Origin: Agarophyton chilense
Lineage: Eukaryota > Rhodophyta > Florideophyceae > Gracilariales > Gracilariaceae
Direction of reading: 5' to 3'
DNA: 64,000 bases
NCBI GenBank assembly: GCA_030374765.1
Contig: JARGXX010000004.1
Span: 1,302,001 to 1,366,000, forward strand
The notes under the pieces are model-generated. The model saw only the letters and a list, made by a program, of their open reading frames with translations. It did not search any database and was not told the DNA's origin. Of this stretch, positions 34,636 to 43,727 are shown in pieces (the stretch's first letter is position 1; each line of letters begins with the position of its first letter). The position numbers and the translations under genes are program-made.

Positions 34636-35667
34636 TTATCCCACTTGGGCTCGGTCTATGGTAGCCAGCAAAGCCGTGACAGTAAGACGATGATACTGAA
34701 CCACCTTTGACCAAGGTAGGTGCTCTATCGGTTCGTCTGAATCCCATTCGGGGCCGTACCCGTACCAACGGACCAAGTATTGGATATACCCCTTTGAGTG
34801 GCAGGAGTGCTCCAAAATGCGTACGACCACGAACTCTTGTCGGTACACTTCCCGGCCATCCCGTATGACGGTGTCGCTATTTCCGGGTGGTACCCATCCT
34901 GAGCCAGGGGGTACCAAAGTGATCACGCGTTGGGCGGCTTCGCTCCGGTCGACCCGTGTAGCGCGCCAGGCAGTTCTCGGCGGAGTGGAACGTCGACCCA
35001 ACTTCGGTGGTTTATCTTTCCCAAGTGCCTAATTTGCTTCCGAGTTTCTCACTCCGGTTGGAAGGCCCAAACCGGTGGGTAACCCGGGTGGTCGTTCCGC
35101 TAATCGGCGTGGTGAAGCTCGCTTCGGCGGTGAGATTGGCTGGGGCGGTGGCGCATTGTCGCACCTCTCTGTCCCACGGCGAGGTTCCGTGTAGTCACAT
35201 AAGGGTTCCAATGGCTGGCTGTCCGGCGTCGGCGCCGTGGATGTATCCGCCTCCCTGTGCGGGGTACTTGGCGGTGCGTCGTCCACTCGTACTGTATCAG
35301 GCTGCGGTGCGTCGAGCGCATTTGCATTCCGTGTTGCACGTGTGGTGACACCTCGGCGAGTGTTGGTGGCGTTATCCGCAGCTGTGTTCTGAGGCTTGGA
35401 TAGCGACTGCATCTAGTCGTGCAGGACGTCGGTATCAGACACCCCTGATGGGCGAAGAATGACTCGTGACGGTGCGCCGTTTCCAGCGACAGTATCGACT
35501 GGATTACGACGGCTGTCGGGCGCCTCCCCCTCCTTAGACGATGCATCGAAGTTGGTGTCCGTCGGGTGGACTGGGAAGGAGCGACGAATGCGCGACACGA
35601 TTCCTTGCGGGTTGGGCGCCGCGGGTAGCGGATTTCCTGGGAGGACAACGTGACAGAGATAGTCCAC
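34636..35667 (-). pseudogene. Chromo-B pol C-terminus with chromodomain
   Basis: The frame 34,636-35,001 contains VYRQEFVVVRILEHSCHSKG, YLVRWYGYGPEWDSDEPIE and HLPWSK, a well-formed chromodomain. Upstream minus frames (35,029-35,412, 35,100-35,648 and 35,413-35,667) are Pro/Arg/Thr-rich linkers without motifs, in different registers. In an intact element this is the tail behind the integrase. It would read chromatin marks during insertion. Confidence 0.7.
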
Positions 35668-35685
35668 CGAGACTTGGAAGAAGGT

Positions 35686-35925
35686 TCAATCGCAGAGTTT
35701 CATTGTCACTCCAGCGTCCTGTAGGATTGTTAGCACCGTCTCCACGTGGCGAGGGTGTTCCTTAACGGTCCGTGAGAAGATTATTACGTCATCCAAATAG
35801 ACGAGGGCGAATTTCCATTTGACTCTGGGCAGTATGATGTCCATTACCCTTTGTAAGGTTGCTGGTACATTCTTTAAACCAAAAGGCATACGAGTAAATC
35901 TGAACAGACCTTCATAGGTGGTGAA
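35686..35925 (-). pseudogene. RT fragment in Chromo-B
   Basis: The minus frame reads FTTYEGLFRFTRMPFGLKN, then MDIILPRVKWKFALVYLDDV and RHVETVLTILQDAGVTMKL. This is the centre of a gypsy RT with YLDD intact. It ends abruptly at the junction with the inverted integrase piece. Confidence 0.85.
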
Positions 35926-36313
35926 GGTTGTCAGCGCTCTCGGAAAGACAACAGCAACGGATGTCGCCACGGCCTTCTTGTCCCACGGGGTATATCCATA
36001 TGGAATGCCACTCTACCTCCTTAAGGATAATGGCAGCCAGTTTGTATCCAAATTCTTCTCACAAGTTTGCGCTACCTTTTGTATCAAGCATGTGACAACC
36101 ACGGCGTACCTCCCGCCAACCAATGACCAAGCGAAACACTTCAACGGCACCCTTCTGGACCGATTGGCACACTACGTATCGGAGTACCGATTGGACTGGG
36201 ACGACTACGTTGAGCCACTGGTTTATGCCTACAACACGCAAGTGCACGCTTCCACAAGGACAATACCTTTCGACTTAACGCTAACGAGATCGCCGCCGCC
36301 GATTGCTGTTGAC
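35926..36313 (+). pseudogene. inverted integrase fragment in Chromo-B
   Basis: On the plus strand, opposite to the rest of pol, KVVSALGKTTATDVATAFLS and YLLKDNGSQFVSKFF carry the second catalytic Asp. TAYLPPTNDQAKHFN follows, where NGQVERFN is degraded and the Glu lost, then YAYNTQVHASTRTIPFDLTL. The left junction has microhomology (GTGGTGAAGG fits both parents). The right end fuses to LTR sequence at about 36,314. Confidence 0.85.
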
Positions 36314-36698
36314 AGAGCCAAGACTCCCTCCTTGGGATCTCCCAAGAGGGTGTTTACTGAAAAGAAGTGCTCAACCTCCAAAGTAGTGTGGCACGCGGCC
36401 CCTGACAGTGGGCGCGCGCCCAAAAAATAGACACTAAATAGCGATAGCGTAGCTAAATAAATACTGAAAATTACTAAATAATACTAGCCATTAGGTAGAA
36501 TCCGGGCCACGTGTGGCACGCCTCGAACTCGCTCGTCGACATCCGTGCAGTCCACGTGTTCCACCAGTGTGCACCTTCGGTCCTAACCGGCCGTCGACAC
36601 GCAATAGCGGTATAACTTGTCATAGACCAAGCTAGTCCTCAAGCGAGCGAACTCTCTAAGTCCTGGGAAGAAACCCCCTTGAAGGGCATTGCAATTCA
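36314..36698 (-). repeat. 5' LTR fragment of Chromo-B
   Basis: A 385-base piece nearly identical to 32,125-32,518, from CAGAGCCAAGACTCCCTCC to GGCATTGCAATTCA. Its outer (right) end is the native LTR start. The inner part is replaced by the integrase fragment. Confidence 0.88.
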
Positions 36699-37748
36699 TA
36701 TGTGTTCAAACTGATTGAGTGAAATGAGCTTTCCAAGCTGCGGTGATGGAATATATTTAGAAAACGTGTCTTTAGACCAAATTGATCTTTTATTGAAAAA
36801 CTTAGAGCGTGTTTTTAACACGAACCAACCAACCAAAAGAGTCAAATATCACCTCCTGTAGTCTGTTTAAAGCTTTTTCTTTCCAGCAGAGAGTTTGTAA
36901 ATCGAAATTATTATTATTCAAATGAGCTACAGGAAACATACAAATTAAAACATCATTTGAAGAAAATCCCGAAAGTGTATAGAAGGCGGAGATAAAATTT
37001 TTAACAGATCTCGTGACTTTTCATTCATGCATTTACACTGGACCATTCAGAGTCAATGATACATTTTTCGTAGTCAATTTGGTCGAATGACCTTACACAA
37101 AGCTGTCTTTCGTGTCATTGTTTTTCAAAGTAGAGATGATTCAACAGAGTCATTGTGTGACAGTCAAGTCTATCAATGGCAGTAGGCTGTTCTTCATTAT
37201 TCGAAACTTTTTCAGTAATAGCAGCCTCTTTTATCTTCACGTTGAAATTGATGGCTTCTTGAGCAGTTTCATAAACCGTAACATAATCCCCGGCTTTCAC
37301 ATTGGCAAGTTTGACAGTGCATACTTTTTCACGACCAGGTAGCTCAAAGGTTATAGTGATAAAAGTGTGTATCCGATTGTTTTAAACAACCAAGTCCACT
37401 TTCTTAACCGTACCGATTACGGTTTTTGTGTTATATTGCATGACAAAGAAGATTTTGCAGTCACTCTCTGATTTGACGAGATGCGCGCGAGTTTTTACTC
37501 TCTTTATCACTACATGCCGGAGACTCATAGATGATGACTTATTTGATAAATGATGAAAGAGTGAAGTAAAAATGATGCTGTTTACAGATTATGGACAGTC
37601 GTTAGTGATCTTTGGGGTTGACGCCAGAGAAGAAGAGAGTGTTGAGGGCTTTTAGACACAAAAATGTAAGAAAATTGGCAAAGTTAACAAAATATATTGA
37701 TGTTGTAAATTTGGCCTCATATGAGGCCAATGGTCGTATAGACACTAG
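36699..37748 (-). pseudogene. piggyBac-like relic PB3, inverted
   Basis: The relic is the minus-strand counterpart of 19,505-20,460 in PB2. The palindrome GGCCTCATATGAGGCC lies at 37,713-37,728, beside one arm of the longer palindrome. The coding part reads GTVKKVDLVV, a stop, then HTFITITFELPGREK, NVKAGDYVTVYETAQEA and KVSNNEEQPTAID, matching PB2. It reaches the region equivalent to GGEILTFF and CGFSNRR and is then cut by the Chromo-B LTR at 36,698. The catalytic centre is absent. Confidence 0.75.
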
Positions 37749-39469
37749 GGTTAAGTCTCGACTGATTCAAAATATGGTTCCTGTACGCTACCTCTGTAAG
37801 CTCAATACGGCTGCAAGATTTAATTACCCAGATGGGTCGACGTCCTCAGGAAGAGGAGTATAAAAGATGTCATCTATATACAGAAGATCAGCAAAGATGC
37901 GCCGGATTTGCTTGGTTGTTTTTTATAGTCGTTGCCACAAATTCCAATTCCAAATATTTTGAAAGGATAGCGGACTATTTTCTTGTAGAGAAGAAAACAA
38001 AACTGCTTTTAAATGTATAAAAATGGTATTTGGAGATCCTTATATTGATTACATCACAAGGTTGCGGTAAGTGCAAGGAAGTTTTTTTTTATTCTAGGAG
38101 AAGTGGTCATATCAAGGATAGCAGCTCAGCATCGTCCCGCCCGCCGTTCGCGACCACTCTGCCGCAGGCTTTGAGGCCCCTTCTAACCAAAAAGTTCTGT
38201 TTACTTTTTGTTATCGTCCATTCTCCATTCTCCATTCTCATACGTAAAGCTGCGCAGGGTTTATGCCAGACAAAAGTAGCTGGAAAGCTTCTGCATCTGT
38301 CAAGCGATGCAAAAAGGCACATTACGCGAAATCCTAACCTATGAAAAGGAGAGAGAGTTTTAGTGGTGGGCATTGAGAAATTCACACAACAGTCTGGGAG
38401 GTTGTCTTTTATATACGGATGTTTGTCTCAGCCCACAATACTTATTTCAGATTGGACGATCATGGATGAACGAGACAAAATGTCTCAACGAGTCCAGAAT
38501 TCTTTTTGTATTCTCCAAAGCCGAGAGACGTAAGTTGCCCAATGTCGTCCTTCGGAAGATGGATGAAAAAACTTCAGACATTAAGACCATTGCTGACCGA
38601 AAGAAGTCTCATACCCGTTTAGTTGTGGTTTATGCCAGGGAGCCAACATTTTTAACAATGGTACGTTAATATGTTCGTAATCGGGTCGGAGCAAGATAAC
38701 GTGGAACAGCGAACGTTTCCACCGGAAGGATCTTGGTTCCATTTTTCTGGCATTACTTGTTTTGTAAGTTGGCGAAACCGCTGAAACTTTTCGGTTGACG
38801 AGAACAGAAACAAGAGTGTCCGGAATCGCGACAAGCTGGAAACCCGTATCTCCTGATGCCAACAAAACAAATGATTGGTTTGCGCGACGGGATGCTAATG
38901 GTGTCCGGAATATACTACATTCTGTTTCACAACCAACACAAGAAACCGTTAAGTCTGAGTGGGTTTGATTCAAGTGACTCACTCGGGTAGCTTCTTTGAA
39001 TCTTTCAGAAGTGCAGAGGAAAATTCCAATCCGCAAGTTGTCCAATTTTTGTTCATTTGCCCTCCTTTCGTTGATGTCATCATAAAGGAGTTCTATGAGG
39101 AATTGATTCAAAAAATACTGGACAAAATGTGGTCTTTCATTATGATTCACTCTTAGCCTCTAACTGACATGTCTCGAGGTGAAGCGCATGAGGTAGTAGA
39201 CGGGAGTAAAGAAGGTCACGAGTACGACGAAATCATAGGAGTATTGTGACCGACATATCGCGAAGAGCAATCGATTTTTTTCTTGTGCATCGCTTCATTC
39301 ACATTTCTGGTTACTGCTTTATGCATTGCATCGTTGATCTTTCCGGTTCCAGCTATCATAAATGTATTTACGCTGGACTTCGATGGTCTCTTTCCCACAT
39401 TCAAGGAAGCTCATGCTTTTTTTGCTCGCTAATTATGTTCTCAAGAAGCTTCTCCTCTTAAGTGTCATA
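37749..39469. other. no gene recognised; one 189-codon minus frame
   Basis: The stretch holds a minus frame at 38,581-39,150 (189 codons, containing CVGCETECSIF and GDTGFQLVAIPDTLVSVLVN) that I cannot assign. Weaker overlapping plus frames (38,030-38,344 and 38,373-38,669) are also present. The minus frame is long for chance but has no family signature. It may be a relic or a small host gene. The last 300 bases probably hold the promoter of the next gene, but I see no clear motif. Confidence 0.3.
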
Positions 39470-41122
39470 ATGGAATCACGTATATCTCTTTATGAGAAGG
39501 CAATCAAGCAGCAAAATAATCCCCAAGCTATGGTAGATCTGGCCGTATTGTACTTGTACGACAAAACAATACCCATCCACGTTTCAAGAGCAATGCAATT
39601 GCTTCGACGAGCAATCCACCAATACGGATACCCGTATGCTATGAGCTCTCTTGCCTCATTCTACATGAAACATGGAACCCCTTCTGAGCGATTGCAAGTA
39701 GTCGCTCTCTTTGAACGTGCATTGAGGAAAGAGGAAACCACCGAATTCTTATCAGGACTGGCCTATGCTCTCATGGACGATACGTGTGGCAAAACAGATC
39801 CAAAGAGAGCTGTTCAGATGTGGGAACGCATCCTAAGATTAGACGAAGATGCATTTTGGATGGAAGAACTAGCGCTTGTATTGCTGCGAACGCCAACGTT
39901 CAGAAGTCAGAAAAGAAGAGCTCTGAAACTGTATAAAGGAGCGATAAAACTTTCGAACGATGCCGAAATGATGAACAGGTTAGGGATGTGTTATGGAGGT
40001 GGAACAAGCCTTCAAATTTGTTGCAAATGTGAAAGCAAATGGTACGAACGAGCTATAAAGGCAGGAGGCTCTACTGCAGCAAAATTCAATTTGGCTTTGT
40101 TACTGAGTGGAACTGGAACTCCAAGTTGGTTGAGGGATCCAAGACGGGCCGCACAGCTTGTTGAAGATTTGTATGAAAAGGAAAGAACTGAAGAAATCAC
40201 ACTTTTCCTGGCAGATTTGTATTCGAAAGTGGGAGAAGTGTTGAATTGTGGTAGATCGTTGGAGCTGTACGAGATGGCTGCTTTTGAATTTGATAGCAAT
40301 CTTGCAAGAAACGAAATATGCAACTTGCTGCTTGGTTCGGAACACGGACTACTTGATTATGCTAGAGCGGTTGAATTCTGGAGGAAAGATTACGAGCGCA
40401 ATAGATGTGCGGGCTCTCTTCGCTCGATGTGTTCCATATTGTGGAGTGGGGCTACAGGAGTACCAAGAGAAAGGCGTCGGGCGTTACATCTTCTCCAACA
40501 TGAAACGGCTGAAATAAGTGCAGAAGAGGTGTCAATGCAACGTTTCGAAGTAGGTGCGCAGGGAATTGATGAGGTGATTTTGGAGCGGTTGCCAAAAATG
40601 GTATCGATGCCGCTGTTTGGGAAGCTGGTGCAGGGAATTGTGTTGAGCGAGCGTCGTTCGGTTGAGGACAAGAGGCTTGCGGAAGAAGTATTTCGAAGCA
40701 TTTTGAAGGACGAAGCGAGGAAGGACGTGTTTGTGTGGATGCCCTTGTCGCTGCGACGGTGTGCATTTGACTTGCCATATCACGGAGGCGCAAGGTGTGA
40801 AAGTAGCGAGGTGAGGCGAACGGGATTCATGTGGGCTGTGGCGCGGCTGAACCTGGGAAGCTTGCTTCTCGAGAAAGAGGACAACAAGGACGGGGCGGTG
40901 AAGGCGGAAGCAGTGAAGCAGTACGAGAAGGCGATGGAATCCAACGTGCGCTCGATGGCAATGCTGAACTTGGGCTTCGTGCTATGGAACGGCGTGGGCG
41001 TGGTGGGCGCAGTTGGCGCGGACAAGCGGCGAGGGAAGGCGCTCTTCGAGCGTGCCGCCGACGAAAGCAGCTGCGCGCTCGCCACGGAGCTGTTGGAACG
41101 AGCAAACCCAAACGCAAGCTGA
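39470..41122 (+). CDS. Sel1-like repeat protein, paralogue 1
   Basis: A 550-residue intronless protein of tandem helical pairs in the Sel1/TPR class. Repeating units read like SLYEKAIKQQNNPQAMVDLA, AMQLLRRAIHQYGYPYAMS, RALKLYKGAIKLSNDAEMMN and CESKWYERAIKAGGSTAAK: an A-x-x-L/W-(Y/F)-E-(R/K)-A-I pattern followed by D/N-A-x-x-x-L. I start at ATG 39,470 rather than 39,362, because homology with the next gene begins there. Two blocks are shared by all three paralogues: LWSG (about residue 323) and WMPLSLRR (about 422). No signal peptide or membrane span is seen, so it is probably cytosolic. Such proteins are usually scaffolds in protein complexes. The partner is unknown. Confidence 0.85.
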   Translation: MESRISLYEKAIKQQNNPQAMVDLAVLYLYDKTIPIHVSRAMQLLRRAIHQYGYPYAMSSLASFYMKHGTPSERLQVVALFERALRKEETTEFLSGLAYALMDDTCGKTDPKRAVQMWERILRLDEDAFWMEELALVLLRTPTFRSQKRRALKLYKGAIKLSNDAEMMNRLGMCYGGGTSLQICCKCESKWYERAIKAGGSTAAKFNLALLLSGTGTPSWLRDPRRAAQLVEDLYEKERTEEITLFLADLYSKVGEVLNCGRSLELYEMAAFEFDSNLARNEICNLLLGSEHGLLDYARAVEFWRKDYERNRCAGSLRSMCSILWSGATGVPRERRRALHLLQHETAEISAEEVSMQRFEVGAQGIDEVILERLPKMVSMPLFGKLVQGIVLSERRSVEDKRLAEEVFRSILKDEARKDVFVWMPLSLRRCAFDLPYHGGARCESSEVRRTGFMWAVARLNLGSLLLEKEDNKDGAVKAEAVKQYEKAMESNVRSMAMLNLGFVLWNGVGVVGAVGADKRRGKALFERAADESSCALATELLERANPNAS

Positions 41123-41408
41123 CAGCTCTCCACGCTTTACACGTGCGCCTGTTGCGAAGCTTCCACGCGCGTGCCGCTCGTCCTCCGTGGCCTATTTGTT
41201 GCCTGCGTGTGTGCCACCTGACCTATCCACCGCTTCCCACTTGCAACGCTGACGCTATGCATGCACAACCTGCGCCGTTGACCAATTCTTCCTCGCCCCA
41301 CCGTCTTTTTCACCCTCGTTTTCCGCTCCTCCCCATTCTTCCCGCTTCCGCTTCCGCTTCCGCTTCCGCTTTCGCTTTCGCGGCCGCTCTCCCTCCCTTT
41401 CATGTAAG
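41123..41408 (+). promoter_or_regulatory. intergenic region with hexamer repeat upstream of paralogue 2
   Basis: The 286 bases between two tandem genes include about six to seven copies of a CGCTTC hexamer (41,343-41,381, the last units CGCTTT), ending 28 bases before the ATG at 41,409. It could be part of the promoter or leader, or just a microsatellite. No TATA box is evident. Confidence 0.45.
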
Positions 41409-43268
41409 ATGCCGTCCGCCGGGCCGTCGTCCAACGACACCCCCGAGGCCCAAATGCGCTTTTACGAGAAGGCTATCAAGCGCCACAATGACCCGCTGGC
41501 AATGGTCAATCTAGCCGACCTTCTTTTCTCCGCCAAGCAAAAAGAGCTCCACATCCCGCGCGCCGTGCAGCTGCTACAACGCGCCATCAAGCAACATAAA
41601 GACCCTACCGCCATGAACAATCTTGCGCTGCACTACCTGCGCGACGGAGATAACCAGCAGCGTCGCCTCGTCATTCCGTTACTCGAGCGTTCCTTGAGAA
41701 TTGAAGAGGATTCCATCGTGCTTCGAAACCTTTCTGACGCTGTCAAGGACTCGCGATGCGGCAAGCCCGACCCCGAGATCGCCATCCAACTCTGCGAACG
41801 CGCGCTTAGATTCGGCGACGATCCCAAATGCATCGAGGTGTTGGCATACAACTTGCTCACGCTTAAAGGAATCAAGACGCAGAGAAGACGTGCTGTCAAG
41901 CTCTTTGAAAAAGCCATACACTTATCCAACGACGCATCGGTCATGAACTGCCTGGGAGTGTGCTACGTAGACGGCACATATCATCTCCCTGCCTCTAGCA
42001 CACGCGCCGCCAAATGGTTCGAAAAAGCCATCAAAGCCGGCAATCTCCCCGACGCCAAGTGCAACTTGGCATATCTATTGGCCGGAAATAACCTACCCCC
42101 TTCAAAACGAGATCCGGTGCGAGCCGTGCGCCTCCTGGAGGAGGCCATTCAACAAGTCCAATCCGAAGTCTGCCTCCGAACTCTGGCCAAGATCTACCGA
42201 GATGTCGAACAAGTATCGAATCTACCCCGCGCCATACATCTCATGGAAACCTCTCTTCGCGAACACGGGACGTCTTTTTCAAGAAATTTTCTGCTTGATA
42301 TCTTCCTCGGTTTTAAGAGCGCACCTGCCGATTACGCAAGAGCACTGCGCTTCTGTCGAGACGACTATGACCGCACAGACCACATTGCCTCCTTTCGCGT
42401 CCTTGTGTGCATCATGTGGAGTGGTGCCGTAGACGTGAAAGCGAATCCGCCGTTTGCTGTGGAGTTAATGAAAGCCCGGTCATGTGAACAGCTTCCTGAA
42501 GAGGCTTCGGCACTGCGATATGAAAGCGAAACCGAAGATGATGTCCTAAAGCTGGTCGAACAATTAAGTGGTTCTTTTTTCTTTGGTACCAAGCTACTAA
42601 TCTGGGCCATTCTTCTCAGCGAATTAGAGTCCGAATCAAGCCTGAGGCACGCCGAAGTTCTTTTCCGCACGTTCATGAACGATGAGGAAGCGAAGGTTAT
42701 GTTCGCGTGGTTACCCCTGTCTTTGAGGGTGTGTCGCTTCACGCTGCCTTTTCATGGCGATCGGAAGTGCATGACCTATGCGATGAAGCGAGCGACGCAC
42801 TGCTACGAGGCAAGCTTGTTGAACCTGTCCAGCTTTCTCCTCGAAAAGGGGTGTGACTCAAGCGATGAAAAACCAGAGACTGTCAAGCTTCTCGAGGAAG
42901 CAATGGATACTGGCTTAAGAGTGCCGGCAATGTTAAACCTAGGTTACATGCTGCTAACCGGAGTGGGGGGTGTTCCGATGAATAGAGGGCGTGCCATAGA
43001 CTTGTTCGAAATCTGTATTGAAGAAACGGACAATGCGTGTGCTAGGGCTTTGCTTGCGAATGCCTTGGTTGATGGTGAAAAGTGTGCAGAAGAGGTGATT
43101 AGAAAAAGTCTCGGCTTGTGGCAATCGGTGGAAGAGGAGTACAAAGATGACGAAGAAGAGGTTTCGAGGATGAGGTGGATGATTTCGGATAGAGCAAAGG
43201 ATGTATGGGCAACGCTGAACGGGGGCGATTGCTCTCAATTCATGGCATCGGGGAGACTGTCTGTATAG
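41409..43268 (+). CDS. Sel1-like repeat protein, paralogue 2
   Basis: A 619-residue intronless protein. Helical-repeat units such as RFYEKAIKRHNDPLAMVNLA, AVQLLQRAIKQHKDPTAMNN, AVKLFEKAIHLSNDASVMNC, AAKWFEKAIKAGNLPDAKCN and AVRLLEEAIQQ cover the first half. The family blocks follow: IMWSG (about residue 335), WLPLSLRVC (about 433) and NLGYMLLTGVGGVPMNRGRA near the end. The first Met (MPSAGPSS) is followed at once by the repeat array. It has higher GC than the element DNA around it. It is a close relative of the genes on both sides, so the trio arose by tandem duplication. It probably acts as an intracellular adaptor. The exact role is unknown. Confidence 0.9.
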   Translation: MPSAGPSSNDTPEAQMRFYEKAIKRHNDPLAMVNLADLLFSAKQKELHIPRAVQLLQRAIKQHKDPTAMNNLALHYLRDGDNQQRRLVIPLLERSLRIEEDSIVLRNLSDAVKDSRCGKPDPEIAIQLCERALRFGDDPKCIEVLAYNLLTLKGIKTQRRRAVKLFEKAIHLSNDASVMNCLGVCYVDGTYHLPASSTRAAKWFEKAIKAGNLPDAKCNLAYLLAGNNLPPSKRDPVRAVRLLEEAIQQVQSEVCLRTLAKIYRDVEQVSNLPRAIHLMETSLREHGTSFSRNFLLDIFLGFKSAPADYARALRFCRDDYDRTDHIASFRVLVCIMWSGAVDVKANPPFAVELMKARSCEQLPEEASALRYESETEDDVLKLVEQLSGSFFFGTKLLIWAILLSELESESSLRHAEVLFRTFMNDEEAKVMFAWLPLSLRVCRFTLPFHGDRKCMTYAMKRATHCYEASLLNLSSFLLEKGCDSSDEKPETVKLLEEAMDTGLRVPAMLNLGYMLLTGVGGVPMNRGRAIDLFEICIEETDNACARALLANALVDGEKCAEEVIRKSLGLWQSVEEEYKDDEEEVSRMRWMISDRAKDVWATLNGGDCSQFMASGRLSV

Positions 43269-43727
43269 AATGTGAATTTCCGCATACGTTTTGGGGTTAC
43301 AGTTTTGGGAGCAGTCCGTTCACGGGGTAAGGGGTAGGGACTCACCGTGATCGTGGTCTTGTCGGTAATCGCTAACTAACAACTTTTTGGTAGGCATGTA
43401 GTGTGTAGATTTGTGCTTTGCGCGATGGCATTTCCATCACGATCCTACGTGTTTCTTGTAGGATAGGGTTTGTGTCGGACGGGATCAAATGTTGATATTC
43501 GAGCTGATTGTGTTACATCACACGTGTTGACGTGTAGCCCGCCAGTTAAATGCCACAGTTGAATGCGAGGGACGTGCAACAAGATCGTTTTCGGATCTTT
43601 TAACGACAGTTTCAACTCCAGCTGAGAGCAGCGCTGCTTCGCGCTGCATCCCGGTGCTTTGGTACAGGCCCCTCACCCCACCCACCCTCTACCTCGAAGA
43701 TCACATTTCGAACCCCACTATCCCCTA
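43269..43727 (+). other. intergenic region upstream of paralogue 3
   Basis: About 460 bases without a gene. Inverted pieces such as GATCCTACGTG/CTTGTAGGATAG and CACACGTGTTGACGTGTAG occur near 43,440-43,530. Their meaning is unclear. The 3' processing signals of paralogue 2 and the promoter of paralogue 3 must lie here. Confidence 0.35.

Larger units (their letters stand above)
31631..36698 (-). mobile_element. Chromo-B: rearranged chromovirus keeping its antisense ORF
   Basis: A full LTR on the left (31,631-32,518) and a 385-base LTR piece on the right (36,314-36,698) enclose the aORF (plus), a chromodomain (minus), an RT piece (minus) and an inverted integrase piece (plus). No target duplication is seen: TCTTG lies to the left and TATGT to the right. 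Gag, protease, RNase H and most of pol are absent. The LTR matches the Chromo-A family. Its left neighbour is PB2 (plus) and its right neighbour PB3 (minus). Confidence 0.8.

Noticed and set aside
36301..36430. The frame continuing the inverted integrase past 36,314 as a novel C-terminus
   Set aside because: The sequence after 36,314 is LTR DNA identical to 32,125 onward, so the frame extension is accidental.
40452..41133. Minus-strand frames of 80-120 codons inside the Sel1-like genes
   Set aside because: They are mirror frames of GC-rich coding sequence, carry no motif, and the plus-strand genes are strongly supported by paralogy.
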